A stretch of DNA of 64,000 bases from UBA1231 sp045123185 (GCA_045123185.1 JBGVIL010000189.1:1-64000), one strand, 5' to 3'. Shown: positions 15,886 to 25,203, counted from the stretch's first letter. Notes: a model not told the origin generated them from the letters alone. A program made the numbers and translations.

Positions 15886-18552
15886 ATGAAAAATTTATTA
15901 AAGAAATTTTCGTTTGCATTCTTAGTAGTTGCATTAGCATTTGCAGTTGTTGGATGCGGCGATAAGAAACACGAACACGAATATGGTGCTAATGATAAAT
16001 GTTCTTGTGGTCAATTAAATCCTGCACACAAGCATGTTTATACTGATGGCAAATGTGTTTGTGGTGATATTGAAGAACACAAACATGAATATGTAAATGG
16101 TGCATGTTCTTGTGGTGAAGTTAATTATAACGATCCAAATATGTACTACCAAAGTGCACAAGCTGAAGACTTAGGTTCAGTTAACTATTGGGATTCTAAA
16201 GAATCAACAATTGGTACTTTAATTGGTTATGTTCATGAAGGTTTCTGGGGAACTAAAATGAACGATTATAAAGATGGTTATGAATGGTATAGCATTATTG
16301 CTAATGAAAAACCAAGATTATTAAATTCATTAGTTGATGGTGAAGGTAATCCTATCAACATTGGTACTTTATATGAATTTGAAGTTAAAGTTGGTGCTCA
16401 ATTAAAATATAACACAATGTCAACTTTCCCTGAATTCGCTAAATTTAAAGGTCAAGAAGTTAAACCTGAAGATTATTTAACAGCTTGGAAACATATGTAC
16501 AACCAAGCTAATGGTATTGAACGTGGTTCTGAAAACTTAGAAGGTGCTGGTTCAGTTAAAGGTATTGCTCAATACTACAACGCAACAGCTAACGAATTAA
16601 GCCAAGAACAATTAGATGCTTTATGGGCAAATGTTGGTTATAAAGTTATCGAAAGAGAAGGTAAATGCTACATTCAAGTAGAATTTAACGTTCCATGTAA
16701 CCCATTCTTTGCTATGTATTACTTAGCATCTAGCTTATATACACCTCTTCCAGAAGAATTTATTCAACAAGTTGGTGGTTTTAAATTCTATGGTACATTT
16801 AGTGCTGATAATAAATATTCACCAGTTGATACAACTCTTTCTACTGGTTACTATGTAGCTAAAACTTGGGAATTAGGTAAAGAAATCGTATTTGTTAAAA
16901 ATGAATATATGAATACTGAAGGAAGATATCTATTCCAAGGTGTTCATATCCAAACTCTTCCAGCTGCTTTAACAGACAGAGAAGCTGTATTTAGAGAATT
17001 CTTAGCTGGTCACTTAGACGGTGCTAGTATCCCTTCAACTAAACTTGAAGAATATCAAAACCATGAATTAGCAACTGTAGTTCCTGACAGTTCTACATTC
17101 AAATTAAATGTTAACTCATGTACTCAAGAAGAATGGGAAGCATTATTCGGTGAAAATGGTTCAGTTTCTCCAACTGCTAAAGAAAACTATTGGGTTTGTG
17201 AACCTTTAATGAGTAATGACAACTTCTTACGTGGTTTAAGTTATTCTATCAACAGAAAAGAATATGCTGAAACAATTGGTGCTACTCCAACAGCTAACTA
17301 TTTTGGTTCTGACTATCTTTCTGACCCTGAAAATGGTGTAACTTACAACTCAACTGAAGCTCACAAAATTGCTACTGAAAATTCATTAGCTAACACTGAT
17401 GGTTATGGTTATAACCTTGCATTAGCTCAAGAATACTTCAAAGCTGCTTGTGATGAATTAATCGCTGCTGGTACTTATGCTGCTGGTGACACTATCGAAA
17501 TCGAAATCGCTTGGCAAAATCAAGCTCAAGCTGATGAAGAAGGTGTTATCTTAGCTAAATATATTGAAGATGCATTCAATAACTGTGGTGGTAACTTAAC
17601 AGTTAAATGTGTTCACTGGGTTGCTACAACTTGGTCTGACGTTTACTACAAGAAGATGATGGTTGGTCAATTCGACCTTGGATTCGGTTCAGTATCTGGT
17701 AACCCATTAAATCCACTTAACTTCTTCGAAGTATTAAGATCTGACAACTCTTCAGGATTCACTCTAAACTGGGGTGTTGATACTGGTAAGAAATCAGAAG
17801 ATATCTTCTATGATGGAAAATATTGGTCATTTGATGCATTATGGGAAGCTGCTGACAGAGGTGCTTATGTTATCGATGGTGAACTTGCTGGTTCATTAGT
17901 TGGCGCTGCATTAATTGCTCAAACAGTTAACGAAGACGGTTCTGTAGACGTTGAAGTTAAATGGGCTGGTATAAATGACTCTCAAGCTGAATTCGCTGTA
18001 TCTGGAATCGCTGTATGTAACTATGAAGTTTACTACACAACTAGTGTTTACGATGAAACTTATGTTGAATTCACTGTTGAAGGTGATATCGTTAAATTCA
18101 CTGTTCCTGCTGAATATAATGCTCAAGTAAATGGTTTCATTGGTTATGATATTTACTTCGATACTAAGGTTGGTGGTGTTCCTGGTTCTACATATGCATC
18201 ATTATATGCATCAACTAACCCTGAATCTGTTTGCTCTCAATACTACATGGGTGTATGGGCTGAACCAAATCCAGAAGCTCTTCCAGTAGTTCCTGAAGGT
18301 GGAGAAGTATTTACATACGTTGCTTCTTCTTATGAAGAAAGAACAGAAATCATCGGTATCCTTGAAAAATATGCTGTTGAAAACTTCATTACTGGTTTAA
18401 CATTATATGGTGATGGTGGTTATACAATGTATGCTGACCGTTTAATTCCTGGTTCAGGATCATGGGATAACTATATTCCAGGTTATGGATTCGGTGTATT
18501 CGGTGAAGGTGGAGCAGAAGGTTACTTAACTGCTATCGTTGCCGCTGAATAA
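15886..18552 (+). CDS. oppA: Oligopeptide ABC transporter binding lipoprotein OppA, enlarged
   Basis: OppA captures peptides outside the membrane for the OppBCDF importer. A lipobox VVGC gives a lipidated C24. Right behind it, residues 29-77 hold three near-identical modules H-x-H-x-Y-x(5)-C-x-C-G (29-42, 48-60, 65-77), a likely metal-binding stalk. The SBP_bac_5 fold follows, with a C-terminal lobe block ERTEIIGILEKYAVENF. At 888 residues it is far longer than usual (about 540-600). Roughly 655-780 looks like an inserted beta-rich domain splitting the C-terminal part. AGGAGG precedes the ATG and the promoter is strong. Hairpins downstream may keep its mRNA above that of the rest of the operon. 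Confidence 0.9.
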   Translation: MKNLLKKFSFAFLVVALAFAVVGCGDKKHEHEYGANDKCSCGQLNPAHKHVYTDGKCVCGDIEEHKHEYVNGACSCGEVNYNDPNMYYQSAQAEDLGSVNYWDSKESTIGTLIGYVHEGFWGTKMNDYKDGYEWYSIIANEKPRLLNSLVDGEGNPINIGTLYEFEVKVGAQLKYNTMSTFPEFAKFKGQEVKPEDYLTAWKHMYNQANGIERGSENLEGAGSVKGIAQYYNATANELSQEQLDALWANVGYKVIEREGKCYIQVEFNVPCNPFFAMYYLASSLYTPLPEEFIQQVGGFKFYGTFSADNKYSPVDTTLSTGYYVAKTWELGKEIVFVKNEYMNTEGRYLFQGVHIQTLPAALTDREAVFREFLAGHLDGASIPSTKLEEYQNHELATVVPDSSTFKLNVNSCTQEEWEALFGENGSVSPTAKENYWVCEPLMSNDNFLRGLSYSINRKEYAETIGATPTANYFGSDYLSDPENGVTYNSTEAHKIATENSLANTDGYGYNLALAQEYFKAACDELIAAGTYAAGDTIEIEIAWQNQAQADEEGVILAKYIEDAFNNCGGNLTVKCVHWVATTWSDVYYKKMMVGQFDLGFGSVSGNPLNPLNFFEVLRSDNSSGFTLNWGVDTGKKSEDIFYDGKYWSFDALWEAADRGAYVIDGELAGSLVGAALIAQTVNEDGSVDVEVKWAGINDSQAEFAVSGIAVCNYEVYYTTSVYDETYVEFTVEGDIVKFTVPAEYNAQVNGFIGYDIYFDTKVGGVPGSTYASLYASTNPESVCSQYYMGVWAEPNPEALPVVPEGGEVFTYVASSYEERTEIIGILEKYAVENFITGLTLYGDGGYTMYADRLIPGSGSWDNYIPGYGFGVFGEGGAEGYLTAIVAAE

Positions 18553-18579
18553 TTCCTTGTAAAAAAGAGATTATACAAG

Positions 18580-18612
18580 AATTAGCACCTCTTTTGGGGT
18601 GCTAATTTTATG
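18580..18612 (+). terminator. Hairpin attenuator between oppA and oppB
   Basis: AATTAGCACCTC and GGGGTGCTAATT form a 12-bp stem (one G-U) around TTTT, followed by a short T run. It lies inside the operon and probably terminates part of the transcripts, giving more OppA than membrane subunits. Confidence 0.75.
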
Positions 18613-18630
18613 TATAATACATCATTAAAA

Positions 18631-18672
18631 ATATATAATGTTTGTTTGATTTTATAAAAAAACATTATATAT
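18631..18672 (+). repeat. Second long hairpin in the oppA-oppB gap
   Basis: ATATATAATGTTT (18631-18643) and AAACATTATATAT (18660-18672) are perfect 13-base inverted arms around a 16-base loop. No T tract follows, so a role in mRNA 5' end stability or protein binding is as likely as termination. Confidence 0.55.
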
Positions 18673-18728
18673 CAACCAGTATATTATGATTTTTTATAAA
18701 ATTAAATAAAAGAAGGAGAAAAAATAAA

Positions 18729-19760
18729 ATGTGGAAATATGTATTAAAACGTATTGGTTTAGCACTAGTAACAGCTTTTATTATTTTATCTTTAACATTC
18801 ATTTTAATGAAACTTGTTCCAATCGATAAACCTCCTGGAACAGATGATGCGCGTTTTTCTTATTGGCAAAGCTTAGTTTATGACGGATTTGTTGATAAAG
18901 AAGATCACGAAAGAATTGGAGAAACTCCACTTGATGTTGTTAATAGAGATACAGGAAAAGTTTATTACTATAAAGTTCCTGCTATGACTCAATATGTTCG
19001 TTGGATTAAAAATATTTTAACTAAATGGGAATGGGGTAGATCAACTGCCATCAAACCTAACGTTAACTCTATGAGTATTATTGGTGAACGTTTACCAAAT
19101 ACTATTAAATTAAATATTGTTTCAGTTATTTTCTCAGTACCAATTGGTATTGCTCTTGGTATTTGGGCTGCTTTAAAGAAAAACAAATTAACTGACCATA
19201 TTATTTCAACTACTGTAATGATTTTTATATCAATTCCAGGGTTCGTATTAATAACATTCTTATTGTTATTATTATGTTATAACAATCAAATTTTACCATC
19301 ACAATGGCCTGCTAAATCGGCTCCAACTAGTGAAAAGATAAAAGGTTATATCATTCCGGTATTCTGTTTATCATTTGGATCTATTTGTGGTTACTGTCGT
19401 TTTACAAGAGCAGAACTTTGTGAAGTTATGTCTAGTGAATATTTATTACTTGCTAGAACAAAAGGTTTAACTAAACGACAAGCTATTTTAAGACACGCTT
19501 TAAGAAATGCGATGGTTCCAATTGTACCTTCAATCTTAGCTGAAGTTATTGGTTTATTAGGTGGTTCAATGATTCTTGAAAGATTATATGGTATTTTAGG
19601 TATCGGGGAATTATTCATCTCTGCATTAAATAAGAAAGACTACAACGTTCTTATGGTAGACATGGCATTATTCACAACTATCTCATTACTTGCGGGTGTT
19701 GTACTAGATATCTCTTATGGATTTATCGATCCTAGAATCAGAATGGGGGCGAAGAAATAA
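18729..19760 (+). CDS. oppB: Oligopeptide ABC transporter permease OppB
   Basis: OppB is one of the two transmembrane subunits. It has 343 residues with an N-terminal TM helix (about 9-30), an external segment of about 90 residues and then five TM helices. The EAA loop that docks on the ATPase reads EYLLLARTKGLTKRQAILRHAL, near residue 237. The C-terminus IDPRIRMG is typical of the DppB/OppB family, whose members are usually 305-330 residues, so OppB is nearly normal in size, unlike its partners. GAAGGAGA precedes the ATG and the stop overlaps the oppC start (TAATG). Confidence 0.93.
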   Translation: MWKYVLKRIGLALVTAFIILSLTFILMKLVPIDKPPGTDDARFSYWQSLVYDGFVDKEDHERIGETPLDVVNRDTGKVYYYKVPAMTQYVRWIKNILTKWEWGRSTAIKPNVNSMSIIGERLPNTIKLNIVSVIFSVPIGIALGIWAALKKNKLTDHIISTTVMIFISIPGFVLITFLLLLLCYNNQILPSQWPAKSAPTSEKIKGYIIPVFCLSFGSICGYCRFTRAELCEVMSSEYLLLARTKGLTKRQAILRHALRNAMVPIVPSILAEVIGLLGGSMILERLYGILGIGELFISALNKKDYNVLMVDMALFTTISLLAGVVLDISYGFIDPRIRMGAKK

Positions 19761-21871
19761 TGGATAACAAAAGATATGATGCTTATGGAAACGAATTTGA
19801 AATTTCTCAATCTGATTTTGAATTAACACAAGTTGATAAGAAGATTCATGATAAGAAATTTGAAACTAAAGCAACTACATTCGGAAAAGATGCATTAAAA
19901 AGATTCTGTAAAAATAAATCTTCTGTTGTTGCTGCTATTATCATTGGTTTATTAATGTTATTATCATTTATTCTTCCTGTTGTATCTCCATACAACATTG
20001 ACCCATCTAATCCAAATATTAAGGAAACTAAAATGCTTCCAAAAATATTTGAATATAAACCAACTGGTGTATTAGATCATGATGTTGCTAACAATCCAAA
20101 TGACTGGAAAGTTAAATGGAGAGGTGCAGAAATCATTACTGAAGTACGTTATGATCCAGATCTTAAATTACCATTTAATATGACAGCTACTGGAGAAAAG
20201 AATTACTATTCTAAATATGCTGTTAAAGATTTAGACTATTATGGATATTATACTAACTCTAGTGCAAAAGGTTCATATGGTGGTGTTTACATTTTAAAGA
20301 ATACTAAAAAAGGAAATAATCAAAAGCTAAATCTAATTATTTATCAAGAATTAGATTATACTGATGATGAAAACTTTACACTTGAATTAAATTTTGCTGA
20401 TGATGTATCACCTGAAAATGAAGACTTCAAAGAATTATACGCAACTATTCAAGGAGACTTCCGTGTTGTATTTAAATATCAAGACAATAATGGTAATGAC
20501 AAACAACTTGAATTAAAACCTATGAATAATGATTACACTGACTTAAATATCAATATTTCAGAATTAATGGCTGAAAAGGGTATTAGTGTTGCTAAAAAAG
20601 GTCAAATCATAATTGAACTTAATAGTAGTAGTAAAGGTAATACTTATTTACCAATTGAATCATTATTCTTAACTTCTGATTCAGAAGAAATGGTTACTAT
20701 TGACAAACATGGTACTTATTCAAAACAAGAAATTCTAAAAATGATGAGTATGACTAATGATGGTACTGATGTTCAATATGATGACGCTGCTCAAAAATTA
20801 CGTTATGGTAAATTAGAAACAGGTGTATATCCAATTGCATATTGGCGTACAAATGCTGAAAAAGCTGTTTACCGTGCCTATATATATCTTTGTGATTTCG
20901 TATTAGATACTTATGAAAACACATATGGTATTAAAGAAACATTAGACATCACACTTGCTAAGATTACTGAATATGAAGCAAATGGTTGGTGTGATTATAA
21001 TTATTATCAAGACGCTGAAGGAAATTGGCAATATGACTTTAAAGTTCTAGATGCTGAAAAATGTCCTGTTGAAAGCGTTAAGAAAGTTGACTTTGCGATA
21101 GTAGAAGTTACACGTGATGGTCAAATCGTTGAAGTATTATCACAACAATTAACTTGTGATGTTACAATGTATAAATACTTAGGTTATGAATCAATGCCTA
21201 AATATTTACTAGGAACAGATGATAGAGGATTTGATATTATCGTTTATTCATTTAACGGTTTAAAGAAATCTTTCTTAATTTCAATTATCGTTTCTGCTAT
21301 CTGTTTATCATTTGGTCTTGTATGGGGATCAATTTCTGGTTACTTTGGTGGTAACGTTGACTTATTTATGGAACGTTTCTGTGAAATCTTAAGTGGTGTT
21401 CCATCAACAGTCGTAATTACTCTAGTAGTATTATTACTTGGTGATACAATTGTTACATTCGGTCTTGCATTATGTATGACAGGATGGCTTGGTATTGCCG
21501 GACGTACTAGAACTCAGTTCTATCGTTTCAAAGGACGTGAATACATCCTTGCAAGTAGAACATTAGGTTCTTCAGATATGAGATTAATCTTTAAACATAT
21601 TTTACCTAACTCATTAGGTACAATTGTTACAAGTAGTGTCCTTTCTATTCCAAGTGTAATCTTTAGTGAAGCTTCTCTTTCATACCTTGGTATCTTAAAA
21701 GGATCTAACTCATTCGGTACTGTATTGTCACATAACCAACAATACATTTCAACTCGTCCAATGTTAATTGTGTTCCCAGCAATTATCATCTCATTAATTA
21801 TGATTTCATTTAACTTATTTGGTAATGGTTTACGTGATGCATTAAATCCATCATTGAAAGGAAGTGAATAG
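19760..21871 (+). CDS. oppC: Oligopeptide ABC transporter permease OppC with a very large extracellular insert
   Basis: OppC is the second membrane subunit. An N-terminal cytoplasmic tail is followed by TM1 at about 56-77. The usual link to the permease core is about 50 residues. Here about 390 residues (about 80-470), beta-strand-rich with many Tyr, Asp and Asn, lie between TM1 and the conserved YLLGTDDRGFD (about 480), which normally follows directly. The five core TM helices and the EAA-type loop (GREYILASRTLGSSD near 592) are intact. The total is 703 residues against about 300 normally. The insert must face outside, next to OppA, and could be a docking or second binding domain (inference). 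GC and codon use look like the neighbours. Confidence 0.92.
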   Translation: MDNKRYDAYGNEFEISQSDFELTQVDKKIHDKKFETKATTFGKDALKRFCKNKSSVVAAIIIGLLMLLSFILPVVSPYNIDPSNPNIKETKMLPKIFEYKPTGVLDHDVANNPNDWKVKWRGAEIITEVRYDPDLKLPFNMTATGEKNYYSKYAVKDLDYYGYYTNSSAKGSYGGVYILKNTKKGNNQKLNLIIYQELDYTDDENFTLELNFADDVSPENEDFKELYATIQGDFRVVFKYQDNNGNDKQLELKPMNNDYTDLNINISELMAEKGISVAKKGQIIIELNSSSKGNTYLPIESLFLTSDSEEMVTIDKHGTYSKQEILKMMSMTNDGTDVQYDDAAQKLRYGKLETGVYPIAYWRTNAEKAVYRAYIYLCDFVLDTYENTYGIKETLDITLAKITEYEANGWCDYNYYQDAEGNWQYDFKVLDAEKCPVESVKKVDFAIVEVTRDGQIVEVLSQQLTCDVTMYKYLGYESMPKYLLGTDDRGFDIIVYSFNGLKKSFLISIIVSAICLSFGLVWGSISGYFGGNVDLFMERFCEILSGVPSTVVITLVVLLLGDTIVTFGLALCMTGWLGIAGRTRTQFYRFKGREYILASRTLGSSDMRLIFKHILPNSLGTIVTSSVLSIPSVIFSEASLSYLGILKGSNSFGTVLSHNQQYISTRPMLIVFPAIIISLIMISFNLFGNGLRDALNPSLKGSE

Positions 21872-21872
21872 T

Positions 21873-23348
21873 ATGGCTTTTGAACAAGATAAAGTATTAG
21901 AAGTTAAAGACTTGAGAATTTCTTTCTACACTGATAATGGTATTCTTAAAGCGGTTCGAGGTGTATCATTCGATTTAAAACGTGGTGAAACATTATGTAT
22001 CGTTGGTGAATCTGGTTCAGGTAAATCAGTAACAAGTAAAGCTATTATGGGTATTCTTGCGAATAACGCAATCATTGAAGGTGGAAGCATTTTATATGAA
22101 GGTGAAAACCTACTTGAAATTTCTGAAGAAGAATTCCACCGTATTCGTGGTAAGAAAATCGGTATGATTTTCCAAGATCCACTTTCAAGCTTAAACCCAA
22201 TTGTAAGAATTGGTAAACAAATTACTGAAGCTACATTAATCAATGGTGATAAGCTTAAGAAAATGTATAATGAAATTATTACTCCTGAACTTGTTGCTTA
22301 TAAAAATGCTCAAGCTCAAGGAAAAATTGCTATTAAAAAAGCAAAAGACACTTATTTATTAAAAACAAAAGAAGTAAGTGCTAAAGAAAATTATGATAAA
22401 GCTGAAATTAAAGAAATTATTTCAGAAGCAAAACTTCAATATAAAAACGAAGTTGCTGAAGTTAAAGCTCAATTAAAGGAACAATTACCTCCTTTAAAAC
22501 AAGCATTAAAAGAAAAACAAGCTGTTGCGAAAGCTGAAGTTAAAGAATACAAAAATAAATTAGTAAGTGACCATAAAGCAAATATTGCTAATTTAAAAGC
22601 TCGACTTGCTGAAGCTGAAGATAAACAACCTATTTTAGACGCTATTAAAGCTGAAAATGAAGCTTTTGATAACTCTATGAAAATCACTAAGAAGGAAGCT
22701 AAACGTATCGCTCTTGAAATCATGCGTGAAGTTGGTATTCCTGAACCTGAAAGAAGATTTAAACAATATCCGTTTGAATTCTCAGGTGGTATGAGACAAA
22801 GAATTGTTATCGCTATTGCACTTATTGCTGCACCAGATGTATTAATCTGTGACGAACCAACAACTGCACTTGACGTTACAATTCAAGCTCAAATTCTTGA
22901 ATTAATTAATCGTATTAAGAAAGAAAGAAATTTATCATGTATCTTTATTACACACGACCTTGGTGTTGTTGCTAACATGGCTGACAGAGTTGCAGTTATG
23001 TATGCTGGTAAGATCGTTGAACATGGTACTGCAGAAGATGTATTCTTTGATCCACGTCACCCATATACTTGGGCATTATTATCAAGTATTCCAGACGTTG
23101 ATAGTAAAGAAAAACTTGATGCAATTCCTGGTACTCCACCAAACATGATTTACCCACCAAAAGGTGATGCATTCGCCCTTCGTAGTAAATATGCAATGGA
23201 AATTGACTTTAAATACGAACCTCCTTTCTTTAAAGTTAGTGATACTCACTATGCTGCAACTTGGCTTTTAGATCCTCGTGCTCCAAAAGTTGAAATGCCA
23301 TCAATCGTTAAAGAAAGAATTAAAAATGCACTAAAGGAGGAAGATTAA
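21873..23348 (+). CDS. oppD: Oligopeptide ABC transporter ATPase OppD with a long helical insert
   Basis: OppD is one of two ATPases driving peptide import. Walker A GESGSGKS lies near residue 45, the Q-loop FQDPLSSLNP near 100, the signature FSGGMRQR near 302, Walker B LICDEPTTALD near 325 and the H-loop THDLGVV near 354. Between Q-loop and signature, about residues 122-272 are a Lys/Glu/Ala-rich, Pro-poor segment that should form a long helical hairpin or coiled coil. Ordinary OppD proteins are about 330 residues; this one has 491. The ATG at 21873 fits AAAGGAAG upstream; an earlier in-frame GTG is less well placed. The C-terminal peptide-transporter extension is present. Confidence 0.93.
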   Translation: MAFEQDKVLEVKDLRISFYTDNGILKAVRGVSFDLKRGETLCIVGESGSGKSVTSKAIMGILANNAIIEGGSILYEGENLLEISEEEFHRIRGKKIGMIFQDPLSSLNPIVRIGKQITEATLINGDKLKKMYNEIITPELVAYKNAQAQGKIAIKKAKDTYLLKTKEVSAKENYDKAEIKEIISEAKLQYKNEVAEVKAQLKEQLPPLKQALKEKQAVAKAEVKEYKNKLVSDHKANIANLKARLAEAEDKQPILDAIKAENEAFDNSMKITKKEAKRIALEIMREVGIPEPERRFKQYPFEFSGGMRQRIVIAIALIAAPDVLICDEPTTALDVTIQAQILELINRIKKERNLSCIFITHDLGVVANMADRVAVMYAGKIVEHGTAEDVFFDPRHPYTWALLSSIPDVDSKEKLDAIPGTPPNMIYPPKGDAFALRSKYAMEIDFKYEPPFFKVSDTHYAATWLLDPRAPKVEMPSIVKERIKNALKEED

Positions 23349-23349
23349 G

Positions 23350-24738
23350 ATGAATAGTAATCGTCGTGTTGAAGATGAATTAAAAGAAAATCTTCTAAAT
23401 CAAGAATCTAATCGTGTGATTTCTGATGATCACGAAGATGATTACGGTTTAGAAATCGACTCAGTTAGTGAAACAGAAATTGATTTAAATGATCCTAAAA
23501 ACATTAAAGAATTTAATAAAAAATATCGTTTAAATCCATCAGTAAAAAATAAACCAGAGTTAAGAGAAAAAAATATTTTACTTTCTGTAAGACATTTAAA
23601 ACAATTTTTCTTCTTTGGAAAAGGTCCAAATCGTGCTAAATTAAAAGCTGTATCAAACATTTCTTTCGACTTATATGAAGGTGAATGTATTGGTATCGTT
23701 GGTGAATCTGGTTGTGGTAAAACAACAACTGGACGTTCAATCATTAAGTTATACGATATCACAAGCGGTTCTGTTTATTACCGTGGTGTTCGTATTTCTG
23801 CTGGTAGCCGTTGGAATAAAAAAGAAATTAAATGGACAAGAATTAAAGGTAAAAATTTAATTAAACAACTTAAAGATAATGCTAAAGCTGAAATTGAAGC
23901 ATTAGATGTTGAAAGTGCTAATTATGAAGATAAAGTACAAAGCATTAAAGAAAACTTAAATGCAGAAGTTACTAAAATTCAAGACAATATTCATAGCGTT
24001 GTTGCAGAACAAAAAGCTAAAATTCGTCAAATTAAATTTGATAATAAGCACGTAAGTCGTAAGTTAGTTAATGAAATTCAAATGATCTTCCAAGATCCAG
24101 TTGATTCTCTAGATCCAAGAATGACAGTTGAAGATATTATTCAAGAAGGTTTACATATTCAAGGTTTCCATGACAAAGCTAAAAACCATCAAAAAGTTGT
24201 AGAAATGCTTGAAAAAGTTGGACTTGTTGAAGAACACTCAGCTCGTTATCCACATGAATTCTCAGGTGGTCAAAGACAAAGAATTGGTATCGCTCGAGCT
24301 CTTGTTATGAATCCAAAACTATTAATTTGTGACGAACCTATTAGTGCACTTGACGTATCTATTAGAGCCCAAATTATTAACCTTCTTAATGAACTTAAGA
24401 ATGAACTTGGATTATCAATAATGTTTATCGCCCATGACTTATCAGTAGTTAAATACTTCTGTGATCGTATTATAGTTATGTATTTTGGTAAAATTGTTGA
24501 AACTGCAACTAGTGATGAATTGTTTAAAAATCCAATGCATCCATATACTCGTGCATTACTTTCTGCAATTCCTAAACCAAATCCAAAATCTGAAAAAACT
24601 CGTCAAAGAATTATGTATAATCCTATGATGCATGATTATAGTGTTGATAAACCTGAACTTCGTGAATTAAAACCAGGTCACTTAGTATATTGTAATGAAG
24701 CAGAACTTGCTGAATACAAATCTCAAATGAAGGAATAA
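23350..24738 (+). CDS. oppF: Oligopeptide ABC transporter ATPase OppF with N-terminal extension and helical insert
   Basis: This is the partner ATPase of OppD. Walker A GESGCGKTT lies near residue 118, the Q-loop IFQDPVDSLDP near 245, the signature FSGGQRQR near 304, Walker B LICDEPISALD near 325 and the H-loop AHDLSVVKYF near 357. Two additions stand out: an acidic N-terminal extension of about 75 residues, and a charged helical segment of about 70 residues (about 166-236) between Walker A and the Q-loop. The insert site differs from that of OppD, so the two inserts were acquired separately. At 462 residues it exceeds the usual 300-330. It starts one base after oppD, with AAAGGAGG as ribosome site. 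Confidence 0.93.
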   Translation: MNSNRRVEDELKENLLNQESNRVISDDHEDDYGLEIDSVSETEIDLNDPKNIKEFNKKYRLNPSVKNKPELREKNILLSVRHLKQFFFFGKGPNRAKLKAVSNISFDLYEGECIGIVGESGCGKTTTGRSIIKLYDITSGSVYYRGVRISAGSRWNKKEIKWTRIKGKNLIKQLKDNAKAEIEALDVESANYEDKVQSIKENLNAEVTKIQDNIHSVVAEQKAKIRQIKFDNKHVSRKLVNEIQMIFQDPVDSLDPRMTVEDIIQEGLHIQGFHDKAKNHQKVVEMLEKVGLVEEHSARYPHEFSGGQRQRIGIARALVMNPKLLICDEPISALDVSIRAQIINLLNELKNELGLSIMFIAHDLSVVKYFCDRIIVMYFGKIVETATSDELFKNPMHPYTRALLSAIPKPNPKSEKTRQRIMYNPMMHDYSVDKPELRELKPGHLVYCNEAELAEYKSQMKE

Positions 24739-24740
24739 TC

Positions 24741-25124
24741 ATGAAATTTTTGAAAAAAGTATTTTTTCATTCATTACATAAATACATTATTGCAACAATA
24801 TTAGTACTTGTAATCTTTATTGTAAATTTATGTTTAAATAACTTTAAAGAATTAATTCATTATATTAATGGTGTACAAATTGGTGGTGCAGTAGTATTCT
24901 TAATCGGTGGTTTAAGTTTAGTATCTTATTTTGGAGCATTCGATACATTCGGATACGCGTTTTCCAAATTAAGAAGAAATCCTGAAAAAAATTATCGAGA
25001 TATGTATGAATTCGTCTCAGTCAAAGAAGAAGAAAGAAAAGACCAAAAGTTTTCATTCATGCCTTACTTTGTTACTGGATTATTCTTTATTCTAATTGGA
25101 ATGTTTTTAATGATCTTTCTATAA
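24741..25124 (+). CDS. Small membrane protein, DUF3899-like
   Basis: A 127-residue protein with three hydrophobic segments (about 15-32, 47-65 and 105-126). The central GGLSLVSYFGAFDTFGYAF resembles the DUF3899 family of Bacillota, with no known function. A charged loop (about 75-100) separates the second and third helices. It starts 2 bases after oppF, so it is the last gene of the opp operon. A role in assembling or tuning the enlarged transporter is possible but unsupported by any motif. Confidence 0.7.
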   Translation: MKFLKKVFFHSLHKYIIATILVLVIFIVNLCLNNFKELIHYINGVQIGGAVVFLIGGLSLVSYFGAFDTFGYAFSKLRRNPEKNYRDMYEFVSVKEEERKDQKFSFMPYFVTGLFFILIGMFLMIFL

Positions 25125-25127
25125 TAT

Positions 25128-25157
25128 TAAAGTCCCCAAAAGGGACTTTATTTTTTT
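25128..25157 (+). terminator. Terminator of the opp operon
   Basis: TAAAGTCCC and GGGACTTTA enclose a 5-base loop and are followed by seven T residues. Confidence 0.9.
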
Positions 25158-25174
25158 ATTAGTGTTCTTACTAT

Positions 25175-25203
25175 TTGACATTATCTGACTTTTTTAGTAT
25201 AAT
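25175..25203 (+). promoter_or_regulatory. SigA-type promoter for lysA
   Basis: Perfect TTGACA (25175-25180) and TATAAT (25198-25203) are 17 bases apart. The leader is only about 15 bases long, so no riboswitch can sit here. Confidence 0.85.
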
